Part shown: one piece after another, positions 22,188 to 35,426 of the stretch
Layout: every line of letters starts with the position of its first letter
How positions within the stretch are numbered: position 1 is the stretch's first letter
Origin: Prinia subflava
Taxonomy: Eukaryota; Chordata; Aves; Passeriformes; Cisticolidae
DNA length: 64,000 bases
Assembly (NCBI RefSeq): GCF_021018805.1
Contig: NC_086254.1
Span: 4,761,001-4,825,000, forward strand
Direction: 5' to 3'
Position numbers and translations under genes: made by a program
Notes under the pieces: model-generated
Seen by the model: the letters and a program-made list of their open reading frames with translations, nothing else
Told to the model about the DNA's origin: nothing
Database searches by the model: none

Positions 22188-22399
22188 GTGAGGGGATGCT
22201 GGCGGGGGCCGGCAGCGGGACCGGGTCCTGCCGCCCTCCCTTGGCCTGGGCCGGGCGTGCGGGAGCGGTGCTGGAACTCCCAGGCCAGCAGCCCCCGAAA
22301 CGGGAAGTGCTGCGTGGGATCCGTGCTGGGAGGCCGGTCCCTCCCGACGTTCAGGTGCATTAGGAGGTGGGGTAAAGTAGCGTTTTGTTCTAGGGTTCT

Positions 22400-25300
22400 C
22401 TGTCCTCTTCTACCCCCTTTCGCGTTTTATTGTTGCTTTTAAAGGTTTTGGATTAAGGTAGACTTGGCTGAACTTTGCTAACTTGAAAGGGTTCTTAATA
22501 GCGACCCGGAATACCTACAGGAATACAGAAAATGAGATCCAGATGTAGAATTGTATAAAATAAAATGGATTAAATTAAGATGTAGTTAAACAAGGTCTGA
22601 CATCTCTAATTGTGGACTTTTTGCTGTTGCCTCTGTGTATGTGTGGCTGTACTTGCTTAGCATAGGAAAATAAACGCTCCGAACGTCGCTGCCGTGGCGT
22701 TACATTTAACGGTGAACAAGTCTAAATATTGCCTATAAAAATAAAGCCTTCAGAAATGCCTATTGATTAAAACATATTATGCTAAAGTATCTATCATGTA
22801 AATTAAATTTTAAAATGTAATGAACACAGCCAAATGGCATTTTGATAGATTGTTCTATTCTGTTTTTAGTAAAAAAATAGCTCACTTTTATAATAATTTA
22901 ATTTCTGTGCATACTGTAAAACCTGTTGTGGAGTATCACTGTAGAAACCTTAATCTCGTTTTTGCAGACTAAATGTGACAGTCTGACTTGAACAGCTTGT
23001 AGCTTCTCCTTTGAAGCGTTCTGGTAACGCCAGCTTAGAGTTGTTTGAACAATATTCATTACCTGCTTTTGAGGACTGGTGATTATTTATCTGTGCTGCG
23101 GATTGAGGCTGTTCACCTGTTGGCAGGTTCACCAGGCAGGCTGTGAGCAGCACAGAGTTTGTTAACTTTGCATACGCTGTGTCTGCAGAGAGCCCTGGAG
23201 TGACCGAGGAGGGAGACAGTACCTTCCTCCTTATGCAGAATAGTTAATTTGTTTCAAATCAGCTTTTTCTTTCTTTTATTTTTTTTTTACCCACCCATCT
23301 GCACCAAGAGGTAATGTAATATTTACTCCCACTTGCAGATGAGGCAATGTGCTTTTAAAACTGTCATTCCCAGGGATGAAGTTGAGTCCCACAGAACTGT
23401 CCATGCCTCCCTCCTTCCCCGTCCTTCACTGACGTATTTCGAGCGTGGAATTGTAGAAAATAAAAATACTTCCGCTTACGCTCTGTTCCAGCACAAAAGC
23501 CTGGAGGATTTATGCTCAACACAATTCCACCTGAGCCCTGTGAACTCCAGCTCGTGTAGCTCAGGGTGTGAGGGCTTTGAAGCTCTCTGTGCATGAGAAA
23601 GTTGTGAGGAGCTGGGACTGGGCAGTCCCGGATCGCTGGCAGCGAGCGCCGCGTACCCGCCTGCTCCCAACTTCCTCTTCCACCTTCTGTTACAAGGAGA
23701 CATTTAACTGTTGATGAGCTTCGACCTGCCTTGTAATATTAAGCAGCAGGTTTCTCCAGATTGTATCAATATTAATTAAAAACAGAGCCAGGAACACTTT
23801 AGGGTCTGACTTTTTAAATTATTTATTTCCTTTCGCTAAATAACCCCTTGTTTATAGGGAAAGATGTTTCAAGTGTTGGAGACAGGATTAAATAATTCAG
23901 AACTTGGATTAAAGAACAAAAAGGTCTGTTCACAAATGGAATATGAGATGCAAAAATGGCAGCTTCCTACAGGTATCAAACAGGGCTCTTCACTGGAGAC
24001 TGTACCTGCGAGGCACGCAGCTGAACATTAACCCTTTTCTGGAGTAAAGGCTGGCATGATTCCTAAAGAAGCTGTGGAATTGTTTCTGCCTCGGTTTGCC
24101 TGTGGTGGTAGATGGACCCGTGTTTGATAGGGAGGGAGTTGCAGTGCTCAGGGAAAACAGACCCTCTAAACAGCGAGTCTTGTGGCAGTAACTGCAGATG
24201 GAATCCCTGGAGAAATGCTGCTGCCCTCGAGTTAGAGCTGCACGTCCTGTGTGGAAGCAGTTGTGTGACTGGAATCAGCTCAGCAGCGTGAAGGTAACCT
24301 GCTGTTCCGTGGCCATGGTTTGTTTGTAGTTTTTGGTGTCACCATCACCTTCACTCTAAAAACAACCTTTTGCTGGAGAACAGGAAAAGGGGTGTTGTGT
24401 TCCCGTGGGCACAGCATGCAGCTCTCCTTGACAGCTTGCTTAATATTCCTGAATATGTGTGTATATATCAATAGCAGAGGAGGCAGCTGGTCTCTCTGAC
24501 CAGCAGGAGTGAGTCTAGCTTGAGCCACAGCTCTGAGCTGGATCTGAGGACAAATGGAAGAAGTTAATACCCTTTGAAAACTTAAACTATCCATAGTTAT
24601 TTTGACAATAAACACAAGTTCTCAAAATGCCATTGCAGCTTTTTAGGACAGGCTCACATTCTGGTAAAAAGTACAATTTCTTATTGCTTTTGAGCAGAAC
24701 GGCAGAACTCATTACCATCAAGCTGGGGAGTGAAAATCTAAAGGCAAATCTTGCTAATGTGTTTGTTTTTTAAAATCTCATCCTGGTATTGCATCATATG
24801 TGATTAAAGTAAGGATGGAGTATTAGTTCTGTGACTAATTGTTTAAGGTAAACCATTGATCTTATAAAATCTGTAACAAAATCTGGAAAAACTAAGTTGT
24901 AATGAATAGCTTTTAAATACTGAAGTACTCCTGTTACTGAATTAGAAACAGGTGGAGTTGTTGGCATTTTTTAGTTGGGTCTGATGGTAGCAGAGCACAA
25001 GCTGATCTGTGAAGGAGTTCATGTGCTTCATCTGAAGTGGAATTAGTGATTAGGTCTTGGTGTTTATTTTGTGTATCTGTGCAGGTCATTGTAGAATTGT
25101 TTGTGTCCTAAAAGTAGCCACTGCTTTTCTGTTTGTAGTGGTGGCTGAATGTGCATGTGGAGAAGAGTGTGCCCATTTCTGCTCCTCAGAGAGGGGTGGT
25201 GACAGCAGCAGGGTGCTCCTGCTGGAAGCTGCAGTGCAGAGAGGGCAGGGCTGGCACAGCCAGGGCGCTGCTGCCAGGATGCCACGAGAGCCATCACTGC

Positions 25301-27340
25301 TCCCCTGCTGCACGAAAGCTTTGGCAGCTTGTGGTGGCCAGGGTGATGTCCCTGGGCACCCACCACATGTGACACACCAGAGGAAAGGCCCTTGATGTAC
25401 TTCTGGCACAAGAACTTGCCTTTCATAGAGTTCCTGGAGTCCTGTTCCTTGGGGATAAATCTCTGAGAGCTTTTCCATCCCTTGTTCTGTTCCTGCAGTG
25501 AAATAATGCCCATCAGAAATGTGGCAGAGTCAGTGCGTGCTTCGGTCACTCTGCTCTAATGCCAAGTTTGTGGTTAATTGGATGATGTATTGAGAAGTGC
25601 AGTAGGGAGGATTTGGAATATGGTAATGGTTGGGAGTTTTCTGAAAAAAACTGCACTGGTTGGCTGTGTCTAACAATACCAAATAAGTAATGGGTGAAAC
25701 ATTTGCTAGAGAAGAAATTACATGCAGTCTAAAATTCCAGTGAACAGTTATTCTTTATTTGCAAGCTGATTTGTAATGCAAAAAGTGGATGTAGAAAAAT
25801 GCATAATCCAGAGTTTCAGTTTGATCACACTGAGGCCGAGAATAAAGGCAGTTTATTTATTGGGTAGAGATCAGACACGTATGTGGATGAGTGGTGTTTT
25901 TTAAGGCACCAAGCAGGCAGTGTGCACTGGCTTTTAGTCTTTCTATGTAAGCAGAGTGGTAAATTCCCATCTTGTGTATCCAGGTTTTTCCTGCTTGGTT
26001 CTTTCCCATATCCTTTGTGGGAAGGCCTTGAAAATACATTTCCTATATTGGGAATATAGTGACACTATGCTGGAATGGGGGAGTGGGGAGAGAGATGTGA
26101 GGGTGAGAGGGGGAAGCAGAAATGGGATTGTTTGCAGAAGACAGGGAGTGTTGGGTGAAGAGACTTGCACTGGACTGCTCACACATGGAGTTGAGTGTAC
26201 CATGAAAGATGAGAGAAACTTGGACCTCAGAAATAGTCAAAAATAGTGTCCTACTCATTTTGGGACATGTTCTCAGCTTGTTTTTGTTGTCTGTGCTTCG
26301 ACAAGGCAAATCAATGATTTCTGCCTTTATTGGCAGTTGTAATGAAGAAAATAGAGGTTATTGCACTGCTTGGATTGTGAAGAACACAGAATGCAGACAG
26401 ATTGTTGGATGTTAAGTTTTAATAAAAGATTAAACACAGGGTTAGGTTGTTGGATGTAACAAAGGTCTCCACTGCTGTCCAACAGTACTTGGATTTCCAG
26501 GAAAGCACCAGGCAGTAAGGAATTTGCAGTAGATCCACCACTGTACCCTGGCTGTGCTTCTGCTCTCTCTGGCAAGGCACTGCAGTTCTTACTGCACTGT
26601 TACTTGGTCCCTCCTGTGACTTAGCAGAGTCAAACATTTACCCTGAATAAAGGTAATTTTTGGTATGAAGGTGCTAAAGGCAGGAGGTGCCTGACAGCTC
26701 CTGTGCGTGTGTTACAGCAGGCAGGGGCTTGAAGCTGCAGCCTGTCACACTAATGTCTAACAGCTTTTAGCCTCCCTGGCGATTCCTTGCCCCCTTGCCT
26801 TACAATAATTTGATTTCTTTGTTGGCAGTTGGGGTAATAAGGAAGTTTCTGTGGGGGCTGGAGCTGTGCTGCCTTTCCCTGGAGCAGGGAGGGCAGCTGG
26901 GGTGGTGCTCATCCTCCTCCCGGGGCTCATGGACCCCAGTGATCTGCTCTGGGAAGACAGAGGTGAGGATTACTCCTTTTTGAAAGGCTGAGAAGCAGAT
27001 GCACAGAAGTATTTTAAGCTGCTGTGTTTAGATGCTTTGAATTCCCCCATATCTTTGTGTCTCTGGTTGTGAGCACTTTGAGGCACGTACGGATGTAGGC
27101 CATGGCTGTCTCGGAGGCTTTTCAGAGGAGTTCATACATCAGAGCTGAGCAGATCCTGTGCTTCTGCCCTTTTGTGTGGAAATGTACCTTAGTGAATGAG
27201 CAAGCCTGGAGACTGCAGCATCTGGAGTGCCAGCATAAGCTTTCTGTGAATGATATGAACATTTGGGCTAAAATATGGGTAAATGGCAGCACAAATTCCA
27301 CAGAAACATGACTATTCCTCTTGCTGAATCCAGTGCTTTT
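22400..27340. other. Intron 1, first AT-rich part, no exon seen
   Basis: AT-rich sequence directly after the CpG island to about 25 kb, then mixed composition. Frames at 25057-25549 and elsewhere are short with no domain. An acceptor-like site at about 26828 and a GAG/GTGAGG donor at 26962/26963 could bracket a cryptic exon but nothing supports coding. Confidence 0.5.
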
Positions 27341-27352
27341 GTACAGGTGAGC
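27330..27352 (+). promoter_or_regulatory. CUX1: Possible recursive splice site (weaker)
   Basis: CAGTGCTTTTGTACAG followed at once by GTGAGC gives an acceptor fused to a consensus-like donor at 27346/27347. The pyrimidine tract is short and interrupted, so use is uncertain. Distance from the exon 1 donor is about 6.6 kb. Confidence 0.25.
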
Positions 27353-28257
27353 CCAGGTGTGCACTGCACATGAGCATTCAGGTGAGACCAAACCGTGGTG
27401 TGATCCCTGCAAACCTTTGATCACATCCCTGGGGCAGTGGAGCTGGGATGGTCCCGTGCTGCTGCTGTCACGTCACTGTAGGATTGCTTTTATGGGCTTG
27501 GGGAGGGCGTGTGCAGGATTGCAGAGGCCTTTCCTTGCTGAGAAGTGTTGGCTGCTGTCTGTGGCTCACGTGTGACAAGCTGAGGGCAGCAGTGTTAGAG
27601 GGAAGTAAAAATAAAAACAAGTAGTGTGGGGGAAATGACACTGCTTAAAGGACTGGAGGGGATAGAGGGAAGTGGTAAAGAAAGGAAGGAGGTAGAGTGA
27701 GCATAAAGCTAGGACTTGGAAATGAAACTTCTTGATAGAAGAGAGCTTATTTTAGCCTTTATGTAAATATTGGGCAGTGCACAGGGCACTGTGGTGGGTC
27801 TCCCAACAAATGCCTGGCTGTAGTGTCGTCACCAAATCCGCCTCACCTGCACTTGCTCACCTTATGCAAGGATCACCTGGGGTTTGCCTCCAGACTGTCC
27901 TTGTGGGAACATCCCGGGACAATTTGTCCATCACTGAGGTGATGGTGTGACTTCAGAGAGCACTGGCAGGTTTTTAGTGTTGCCCTGTGACAATCAGGGT
28001 TTGTGTTTCCTGGTAGCTTTCTATCCACCTGCATGGTATTTTCAGGTATTATGAACAGGAAAAGCATTCTCATTGTTCTTACCAAAAATAAAGGGGGCAA
28101 AACCCGCAGGGAATTTCATAGCTTTTGACTTTTTTTCCCTTTTTCTTTTAAATAAAGACTCAGACTAGGTGTATCTTAGTTGGCAAAAGCTTGTATGTTT
28201 TGGAAGTGCCCTGGCTTATTCCTGTAGAAACAAAACTGCAAAGCCAAAAGGGAATGT

Positions 28258-28282
28258 TGCAGGTGATGAGACATCACCTGCA
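28258..28282. repeat. Perfect inverted repeat with two CAGGTG E-boxes
   Basis: TGCAGGTGATG and CATCACCTGCA are exact reverse complements separated by AGA (11-bp arms, 3-bp loop). Each arm carries CAGGTG, the E-box preferred by ZEB, SNAIL and E-protein factors; paired E-boxes of this kind are bound by the two zinc-finger clusters of ZEB proteins. Function is inferred. Confidence 0.7.
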
Positions 28283-30239
28283 GTGGAAGTTTGACGGGTT
28301 AAGCCTTGCTCCTTCTGCTCTCACTGGTATCTCTGCTAGGTGTTTGTGGTTTCATGGTGTTGCTGAACCAATATGCTAAAGAAAATGAAAGATTTCTCTT
28401 ACCAAGGGTGAGCTGAAGCTGGTATATATCTGCATATCAAAAATGTCTGTATGTGGACACTCACTTTGGGCAGCGGTGCTGAGCGGGGCTGGGGCTGACA
28501 CCCAGAGCCTTGAACTGCGTCAGATTCAGTGTGAGCACAGTCGGGAGGTGGCAGTGACTCTCAAAGGAGTTGGGAGCTGCAGTCTCACTGTCGGGACCTG
28601 CCCCATCCCCATCCCTGGCTCCAGCCCCTGAACATGCCCCTTGCCTCCACAGCTTTGCTTCTCCATCTGGAAACACTGATAATGCTCCCAGCCCCTCTTT
28701 GAGATACAAGATTGTGAGTTAGCTGTTACTGTTGTGTTCTGCCGCTACTTCATTCTGTCTTGTGGGTAAACAAGACTCAATGGTTACATTTTCTGCACCT
28801 TCATTCTCAATATTTGAAATGGCTCAGTCAGTGAACGTGCTGATTTGTAGGTGCTTTTCAGGCTGTTGCTGCAAACAATTTCTACAGAAATGAATGTGAA
28901 AAAAGAACTGAGCTGTTGGTTGTCCTAAAAGAATATTGAGAATGATTGGTACTAAATCACTGGTAAAAATGTTTCTTGCCCTTGCTTATAAAGTTATAAT
29001 CTAGAGTTACTCATACATAGATACACTCTTACTTTTAAACATACCTCCCTGTTGTTTGGTGTAATGTACAATTTATCAAGTTCCCTTCAGATTTCTCTGT
29101 ATATTGAAGGCTGTTTAAAATTGACGTTACAAGCAGCCAGTGATATGAATGTTGAATTAAGAATTCAGCAGTTTGTGGTTGCCTCATTTCAAGCTTCAGC
29201 CCGAGGTTTGAAACAGCTCCCTGTTCCAGCAGGGCAGGGCAGCCTCTGCCAGCCAGGGCCAAGGAGGCTCTTCCATCCCAAGCCACGCTCTGGTGTTTTT
29301 AAGGACAGTAACTGGGAGCCTTTGAGCCCCCTGGATGGCCAGAGAGAGGAGATGTGCAGAGCAGTTCCTGTGTGAAGTGCTGGACTTGTACTTGGAGGCT
29401 GAAATTCATTATTCACCAAAGCTTGAAGCCTTTTCTTACATCAACTTTTCTCTGTTATCCAAATTTCCCAGGCTTTGGAGTGTTATCAGCAGCTTGCTCG
29501 GGCTGGCAGCGGGGTTGGAGGTTTGCTTTATCTGTGCTGCTTGTGCCATCAGGAACATCCACCTCCTGCTCGTGTCCTGCTCCTGGCTCCCTGAGCTTGG
29601 CAAGGGTGGAAAAACTTTATCCCTGTGAATTTTTAGCACGTGTGTGATCAGAGTTTCTGGCTGAGCTTGGCTGAAGGAGCTGCCCTTTCTAGCCCAGCCC
29701 AGGGTTAAGTTGTGAGCAAAGATGAATCTCTCCATCCTAATCCAGTGGCCTCTCATCTTTGCCTTTATCTCATGTTTCTAATCAATTCCATTCGTTTTCT
29801 TGTTATTTCGTTGATGTGACACACAAATGTTGTCACTGTAGCTCAATAAAATTTATATTTGTGTCTTGTCTGTAATTATTTTTTATTTTATTTTTATTGG
29901 GTGTTTACACGTTTTATTGCATGTTCACGTCAAAGTAAATTTGTATCATGTTGTCACTTAAAGATGTTAGCTTCATTTTCATCCATAAATAAAACGTATG
30001 CTTTGTCTAGGATCTGAAACACGAGAATGTTGATTTTGTCAGTGAACTACATATCTGTTTTTCTGTTGCAGATCTGTGTGTGTTAATATTGATAGAACTC
30101 AGCTTTGGTTTGGTATGTCTGGTATGAGCACAGTTGCTTTTCTAATATTAATTGTGGGGATGGGATGATATTAAACATTTAAAAACAAGGAGCCAGTAGT
30201 CTCGCAATTGATTTTCTGTGGAGAGACTTCAGTGCTGAG

Positions 30240-30270
30240 TTGTTTACACATAGTTTCTTTTAGGTGAGTG
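30240..30270 (+). promoter_or_regulatory. CUX1: Strong candidate recursive splice (ratchet) site in CUX1 intron 1
   Basis: TAGTTTCTTTTAG ends at 30263 and GTGAGTG begins at 30264. This joins a pyrimidine-rich acceptor directly to a near-perfect donor, the zero-length-exon structure used to remove long introns in steps. It lies 9.5 kb from the exon 1 donor. Splicing to this point would restore the exon 1 3' end followed by a new donor, with no bases added to the mRNA. It was the best AG/GTRAGT junction with a preceding pyrimidine tract that I found in the intron. Confidence 0.5.
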
Positions 30271-30769
30271 CAAGTGTTTCATGGATTTTAAAAATACAGT
30301 TGAGCACTGGTTTCTCCCCCCTCCCCTTCTTCCAGCCCTGCCCTGCCTCTTTCAGGAGCTCTAGTTTTCTTATGCTTATAGGTTTCTGCACATTTTCTTT
30401 GGCGCAGGGAGTGTTGCTTTCGAAATTCTTGGGATACTGAAAAAGGGCAGCTTGCTAATATTGTGTCCTCAGCTCATCTCTGCCTCTGTTCACAACACAT
30501 TTGTCTGTTTTCATAGGCAAATGTACGTTATACTCCTAATTACCGCTTGAAACTCAGAATATCTTTTTCATTCCTTCCAAAAGTCAGTGGATACTTGTGG
30601 CCATGTAGGAGTGAGCTCAGGGGGTGCTGTGCTCTTGCTTCCTAGGATGAAGCAGACAGTGAGGAGGGAAGAATTGTTCTATAGGAATTTATTCTGTACT
30701 TTGTAAGAATTTTATTTTTGTACTTTCCTGATCCTGTGAGACTCTGAGTGCCATCAGTGTTACTGACAG

Positions 30770-30865
30770 TCCTTCACCCCTGCAGGACTGAGGATTAATT
30801 CCCCAGTTAAGGTCAGGATTTGAATCAAATTAAACTGTCTTACTAAGCCATGCTCTCAGTTTTAT
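30770..30865 (-). repeat. Possible second tRNA-derived SINE relic
   Basis: On the minus strand ATGGCTTAGTAAGA resembles an A-box head, and TTTGATTCAAATCCTGACC about 15 bp later contains GATTCAAATCC, close to a polymerase III B box. The rest is too decayed to assign. It could be chance. Confidence 0.3.
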
Positions 30866-33800
30866 GTCCAAAACTAGGTTTGCTGTTTCCATGCTCATGA
30901 GGAGGAGGTGGTTTCACGTTTAAGTGCAGACAGAGTTTTGGTCAGTCCCACAGCTGGAAAGTTTTATTGTAAAAGCTGAGTTCTCCTGTACAACTTGTGA
31001 TACACATTTTTTCTCTTTGTGAGGCCTTTGCTGTGCTCCAGGCCATCAGCTAGTGAGACCAGAACCGTGTGGGATTTTTTTCTTGGAGTGATGTGTTAAA
31101 TACAGCACAAATGATTAAAACATCACACACACTGTGCTGTGATCAGCTCAGTTTAGATGATAAATTAAAATCTGTTAGCATCTGAGATGTTCTGGCATAT
31201 CCTGAGAATACTTAGTTCTTTAATATGCCAAGCTAAGTAAAACTTGATTAGTGTCACTATCTGGGATTTTCTGTCCTGTAAATAGAACTTGAAGTCTAAA
31301 ATTGGAGCTGTGAAAACCTACTTTAACTGGGATTAGAAGAAGAATTTAATAGTTCAGATTGATTTCAGGATCTTAGAAAGTGGTCATTGTGCCCCAGAGC
31401 TGTTGTACATGTCATTTTGTTAAAAATTAGCTTCACTGCCAGGGCTAAAAAGTTACTTTGGGACTGCAGCACTCTCTGCTTGGCCATCCAGCACTGGGGT
31501 TAGAAAGGTGCTTTCTGTGCTTGGCTGCTGCCTGTGTGCCAAGGGTTGTTGTGTCTCCAGTCCTGGCTTTGTGCTCCTGATACCTGGCAGGATCCTCGCT
31601 GGTGAAAGGTGATGGCAGGAGTTGGGGTTAGAGGCTTTCTCCTGCCGCTGTGACAGGCCCTGATCCCAGGAGATGAGGGCTCTGTGTCAGTTTTCATTTG
31701 TTGGGTGCACTGTGGCTTTGTGCTGAGGTGGGTGAGATGGGAGTGCCTGGTGTGGGAGAGCACAGCCCCTGCTGCTGGGCTGGGATCCAGGGTCTTGCCT
31801 TGCTTCCAGGGATGTCATGGCAAACTGCAGTCACACTTCAGAGTGTCTTGTGCCCTATTTATTTGCTGTAATCATTTTACCAACCAGTTGTGAAGTTAAT
31901 TTCAGTGGTAAGAAATATTCATTCCATATCTAGTTGCCTTTTTTTTTAAGTTGTTGGTTGGCAGCAGCCCCTTTGTACGGTGCCTTGATTGTCAGCTCTT
32001 CATTATAAATTTACTTTCTAAATGCTGACTTAAGGCCTGACACTTTGTTTGTTTAACTGTCAGTTACACTACTTGGGAGACCTAATAAAAGCCTCTCAGA
32101 TCTTCCTATTGAATTAGGCCACCCTTTACCACCCCAGTGACTGAAGTAAAACAACTGCAAAGAGTCTTTTTCCCTGTCTATCCCATTTTTTTGCTGGAAC
32201 CCTGCTTCGGATGTCGTCTGATCCTGTCCTCACTGTGACAGTCATTCTCTGGTAAAAGGTCACTGTAGTGTTTTAATTGGATTTTTCAGCTGCAAGGAAT
32301 ATAAAAATATAAGTTTATTAATAGAGTGGCTTTGATCTTGAAGGATTCCAAAACATTTGCTGCATTGCACGTACAGGAATGGTTTAGTTTTGCTGCCTGT
32401 TCAGGGATAATCAATTTTGTCGTGGAGCATGGAAAGCTGGATGTTCTTCCTGGGAGGTCAGGGGGAAAGCAGGGGGAGATCTGGGAAGGCAGAATGTTGT
32501 TCCCCAACTGGAATTTCCCCAGGAAACAGAATCAAATTGTGACGCTGTCAGAGATGCCAAAGGATCTTTCACAAGTTGTTTTGGTTTTGTTTTTTTCATC
32601 TGAGATCTTTGAAAAAGGTCACGGGCAAAAGACAATTAGAGAAACACTTAACTGACCTTGTTAGTGTATTTTTGTGAAATTATTGTGCTTTACAGCTATT
32701 GCTGCTTTACCCAGATGGTTATTGCTGGTTTCCATCTGTTTGTTAAGGGAAAGTAAAGACAGAAAACAAAAGCTTTAACTGGGTTTTTAACCAGAACTTT
32801 CAGGTTTTGTTTCTTCTTTGACCACGCCAGGTTAATGTGTTGGGTGAGCGCGCTGCGGTTTCAAGGCAAAGAGATTAAAGTGAGAGCTTGTCTGCTCAAT
32901 ATGGGTCACGACAACAGCTTCCTGCGTTTCAGGCACCCTTTTCTTTGAACAGTCCTCAGGTATGAAGTGTGATATCACCCTGGCAGGGAGCCAGGCCAAG
33001 GGAAAGACTCTGACCAAGGCTGACATTATAGAAACCATTTAAGCGTTTGTGGCCAAAAGGATCCTCAGCTCATATTGCTGCTTATTCCCAGTTTAACCTC
33101 GGGGCTCTCTGGGTGACTTCATAGTTCCCCCAGTGGAGTTTTGCCTGGTTTTACTAAGATCTGCTCCCTTAAAGGTTAAAAACTTTAAAATCTCCAAGGC
33201 TTGCAGGTGTGAGAGCTTCCTGCTGGCACTGATGTAGGTGAGCTGACACCAGTTTTAGTGTTCCTGTGCTCGGGGTGATCCTCCATGTCTTAATTCCTGG
33301 AGAGTGCTTGGAGAAGGAGCCCCAGAGAGGCGAAGAGCATGGTCTGGATTTTCACCCAGTGGTGAACAAAGCACAATGAGAAACTTCTTCAAAGTGCCAT
33401 CATCCTGCTCATGGCACTAGGAGTTTTTCTTCACCGACTATTTTCTTTGAGCTGGTGGATGATTTGTTCTCACAGAGCTGTTTTCAGGCAGCAGAAATTC
33501 CAGGTGGGATGGAAGAAGGAAGCTGTCTGGAGGGAGAGCTGTTTGCAGGGGTCCTGAGCAGGGTACACAAAAGTGGTTTTATTTCCCCGACTCCTTTGCC
33601 AATTGCTCAACCAGATGTCCTCAGTAGTTTGTGCTATAAGATGTTAAGTAATTAGATCATTCAGATTCTAGTTAAACATAATTAAAGCCCTGTGTAAACT
33701 GAGTGAAGCTGACAGGTTTTATAGGTTGGTCGTAGCAAAAATATCAGATGATATAGCTCGGCATTAATACAAAAAGATTTAAGCCTCCCTGCCCTCAAAT

Positions 33801-35398
33801 AAAGAGGTGTTTAGTCTCCAAATTTAATCCTTAATTAGAACTACAATTTATGGAGCTTACTAAAAATGTTTTCAGGATCTTGGAACCCTCACTCAAAAGT
33901 GCTTCCATGTAGTGTTTGCTGGTTAAAGTTTCTTCTGTACCTCTGAATTTAAAATAGAGGACTTATTTAGCAGTTACTATGTCAAGTTAAACAGAAAGAT
34001 AACAGAATTTTGCCGTTTTTTTCCTGCAGTTGAAGTTAGTGGGTAAGTTAGTGGTGCTTGGTGACTTGAGAAGGGTTGGAACAAGCAGCACCATCTCGGG
34101 GTGCCTTTTGCTGCATGGAGCTGCTCTGGGTGTAGCACAGCCTGTGTGAGGTGCTTGGGTTTCCAGCAGTGGCTTCATGAGCATCCCATTCCCTTGGTTA
34201 TTGTTAAATAGCAGAACTGCAGAGAATCACCGTGTAATGCCCCCGTGTCTGCAGGTGCTGCAGAGAAAAAGAGCAAACGTGAGATTGCGAGCACAGGGCT
34301 GAAACATGAATCCTGTGTTCCAGCCTTTGGTTATTGTTGTTTTATTGCAACACTTTGAAGCTAATCTTGATTATTTCTCTCCCTCGTTTTACAGATATGA
34401 CACATTATTTTGTTGTTTGTTTGCTGGCAGGCGAAACATATTTTCTGAAGGAAAGTGTTAACAGATCCGCTGATAAAATGTCTGTCTTCTAAAAACTGTC
34501 TGAAGACAAATTGAGTATTTGTCTACATGTGCTGTTCACACTGTTGTACCAAACAAATTAACAAGATGATTCTTGTCTTTTCTGGGATGTAAACTTTCTT
34601 TTCCAATGTTGTAGGAGCCCAAAGTTGTGAACTAGACCCGGGGTGATCCTTGTTCTGCCAAGTGATTGTCACTTTACTGTAGCTAATAAAGAAAATTTAA
34701 GTACAGAACATCTACAGGAAAGTTATGCTGGAAAATTCACATTTGAGTAGTAAAGGGGATTTGGCTGTTCGACTTAGTTAAAAAAGAAAAATCAGATAGA
34801 AGAAAGCTGCAGCTATTTCTTGGCAATCCTAAATGATGAAGTCGTCTTGCTGGGTACTGAAAACAGCTCCTTTGCATGCACTGCAGAGTTATTTCATGCA
34901 ATGACTTCCCACGTCCCCTGCAGCCTCTCCCCAGCACGCTCAGTTATGTCACTGTGCGATGCTCGCAGCCTCGCTGTCCTGGCTGGAATCTCGAGCCTGT
35001 TTCCAAGCTTGTATTTCTCACTTGGCAGCACACGCTGCGGCTGGTGGGCAATCTGCCGTATCCCTTTTTTGTCAAACATCGGAGTTGGTGTCTGACACTG
35101 AGGCCGGGAAGAAGAACGGGGAGAGGGAAATAAATGTACAGCGGAACTGCAGAGGTCTGCTGGGTGTCCCCGTGCTTTTTTCTGTAGTTATTGCTTATGA
35201 CTGATGGCCAGTTCTTGAGGTGATGGAATGATGAGGGTTCTGCTCTTTCCTTTTGTATTTTAAGTGATTTGCATGATCTGCTAGGAGTCAAATTTTCAGC
35301 TGCGTTTTTTCTATCAAGTGCTTATCTGCTTATAAGTGAAAAACTCAGTTTCAGGAAAATCCCCTAAAGTTCTGTGGAGACAAAACAGTTCTGTCAAG

Positions 35399-35426
35399 GT
35401 GTGTGTATGTGTGTGTGTGTTTGTGT
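35399..35426. repeat. Interrupted (TG)n microsatellite
   Basis: GTGTGTGTATGTGTGTGTGT followed by TTGTGT; two interruptions. It is followed by ACACACAAGCTCACACAAGCAC, so the region can fold back weakly on itself. Confidence 0.9.

Larger units (their letters stand above)
19860..22350. promoter_or_regulatory. CUX1: CpG island promoter of CUX1
   Basis: Base composition changes abruptly near 19860 from AT-rich to very GC-rich with dense CpG, and returns to AT-rich after about 22370. The island covers the sequence before exon 1, the first coding exon, the start of intron 1 and a probable second first exon. No TATA box lies at a suitable distance before exon 1, as expected for a broad CpG-island promoter. 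The + strand is C-rich for most of 20100-21270 and G-rich from about 21290 to 21680. Long open frames on both strands here come from GC-rich composition, which lacks stop codons. Confidence 0.9.
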
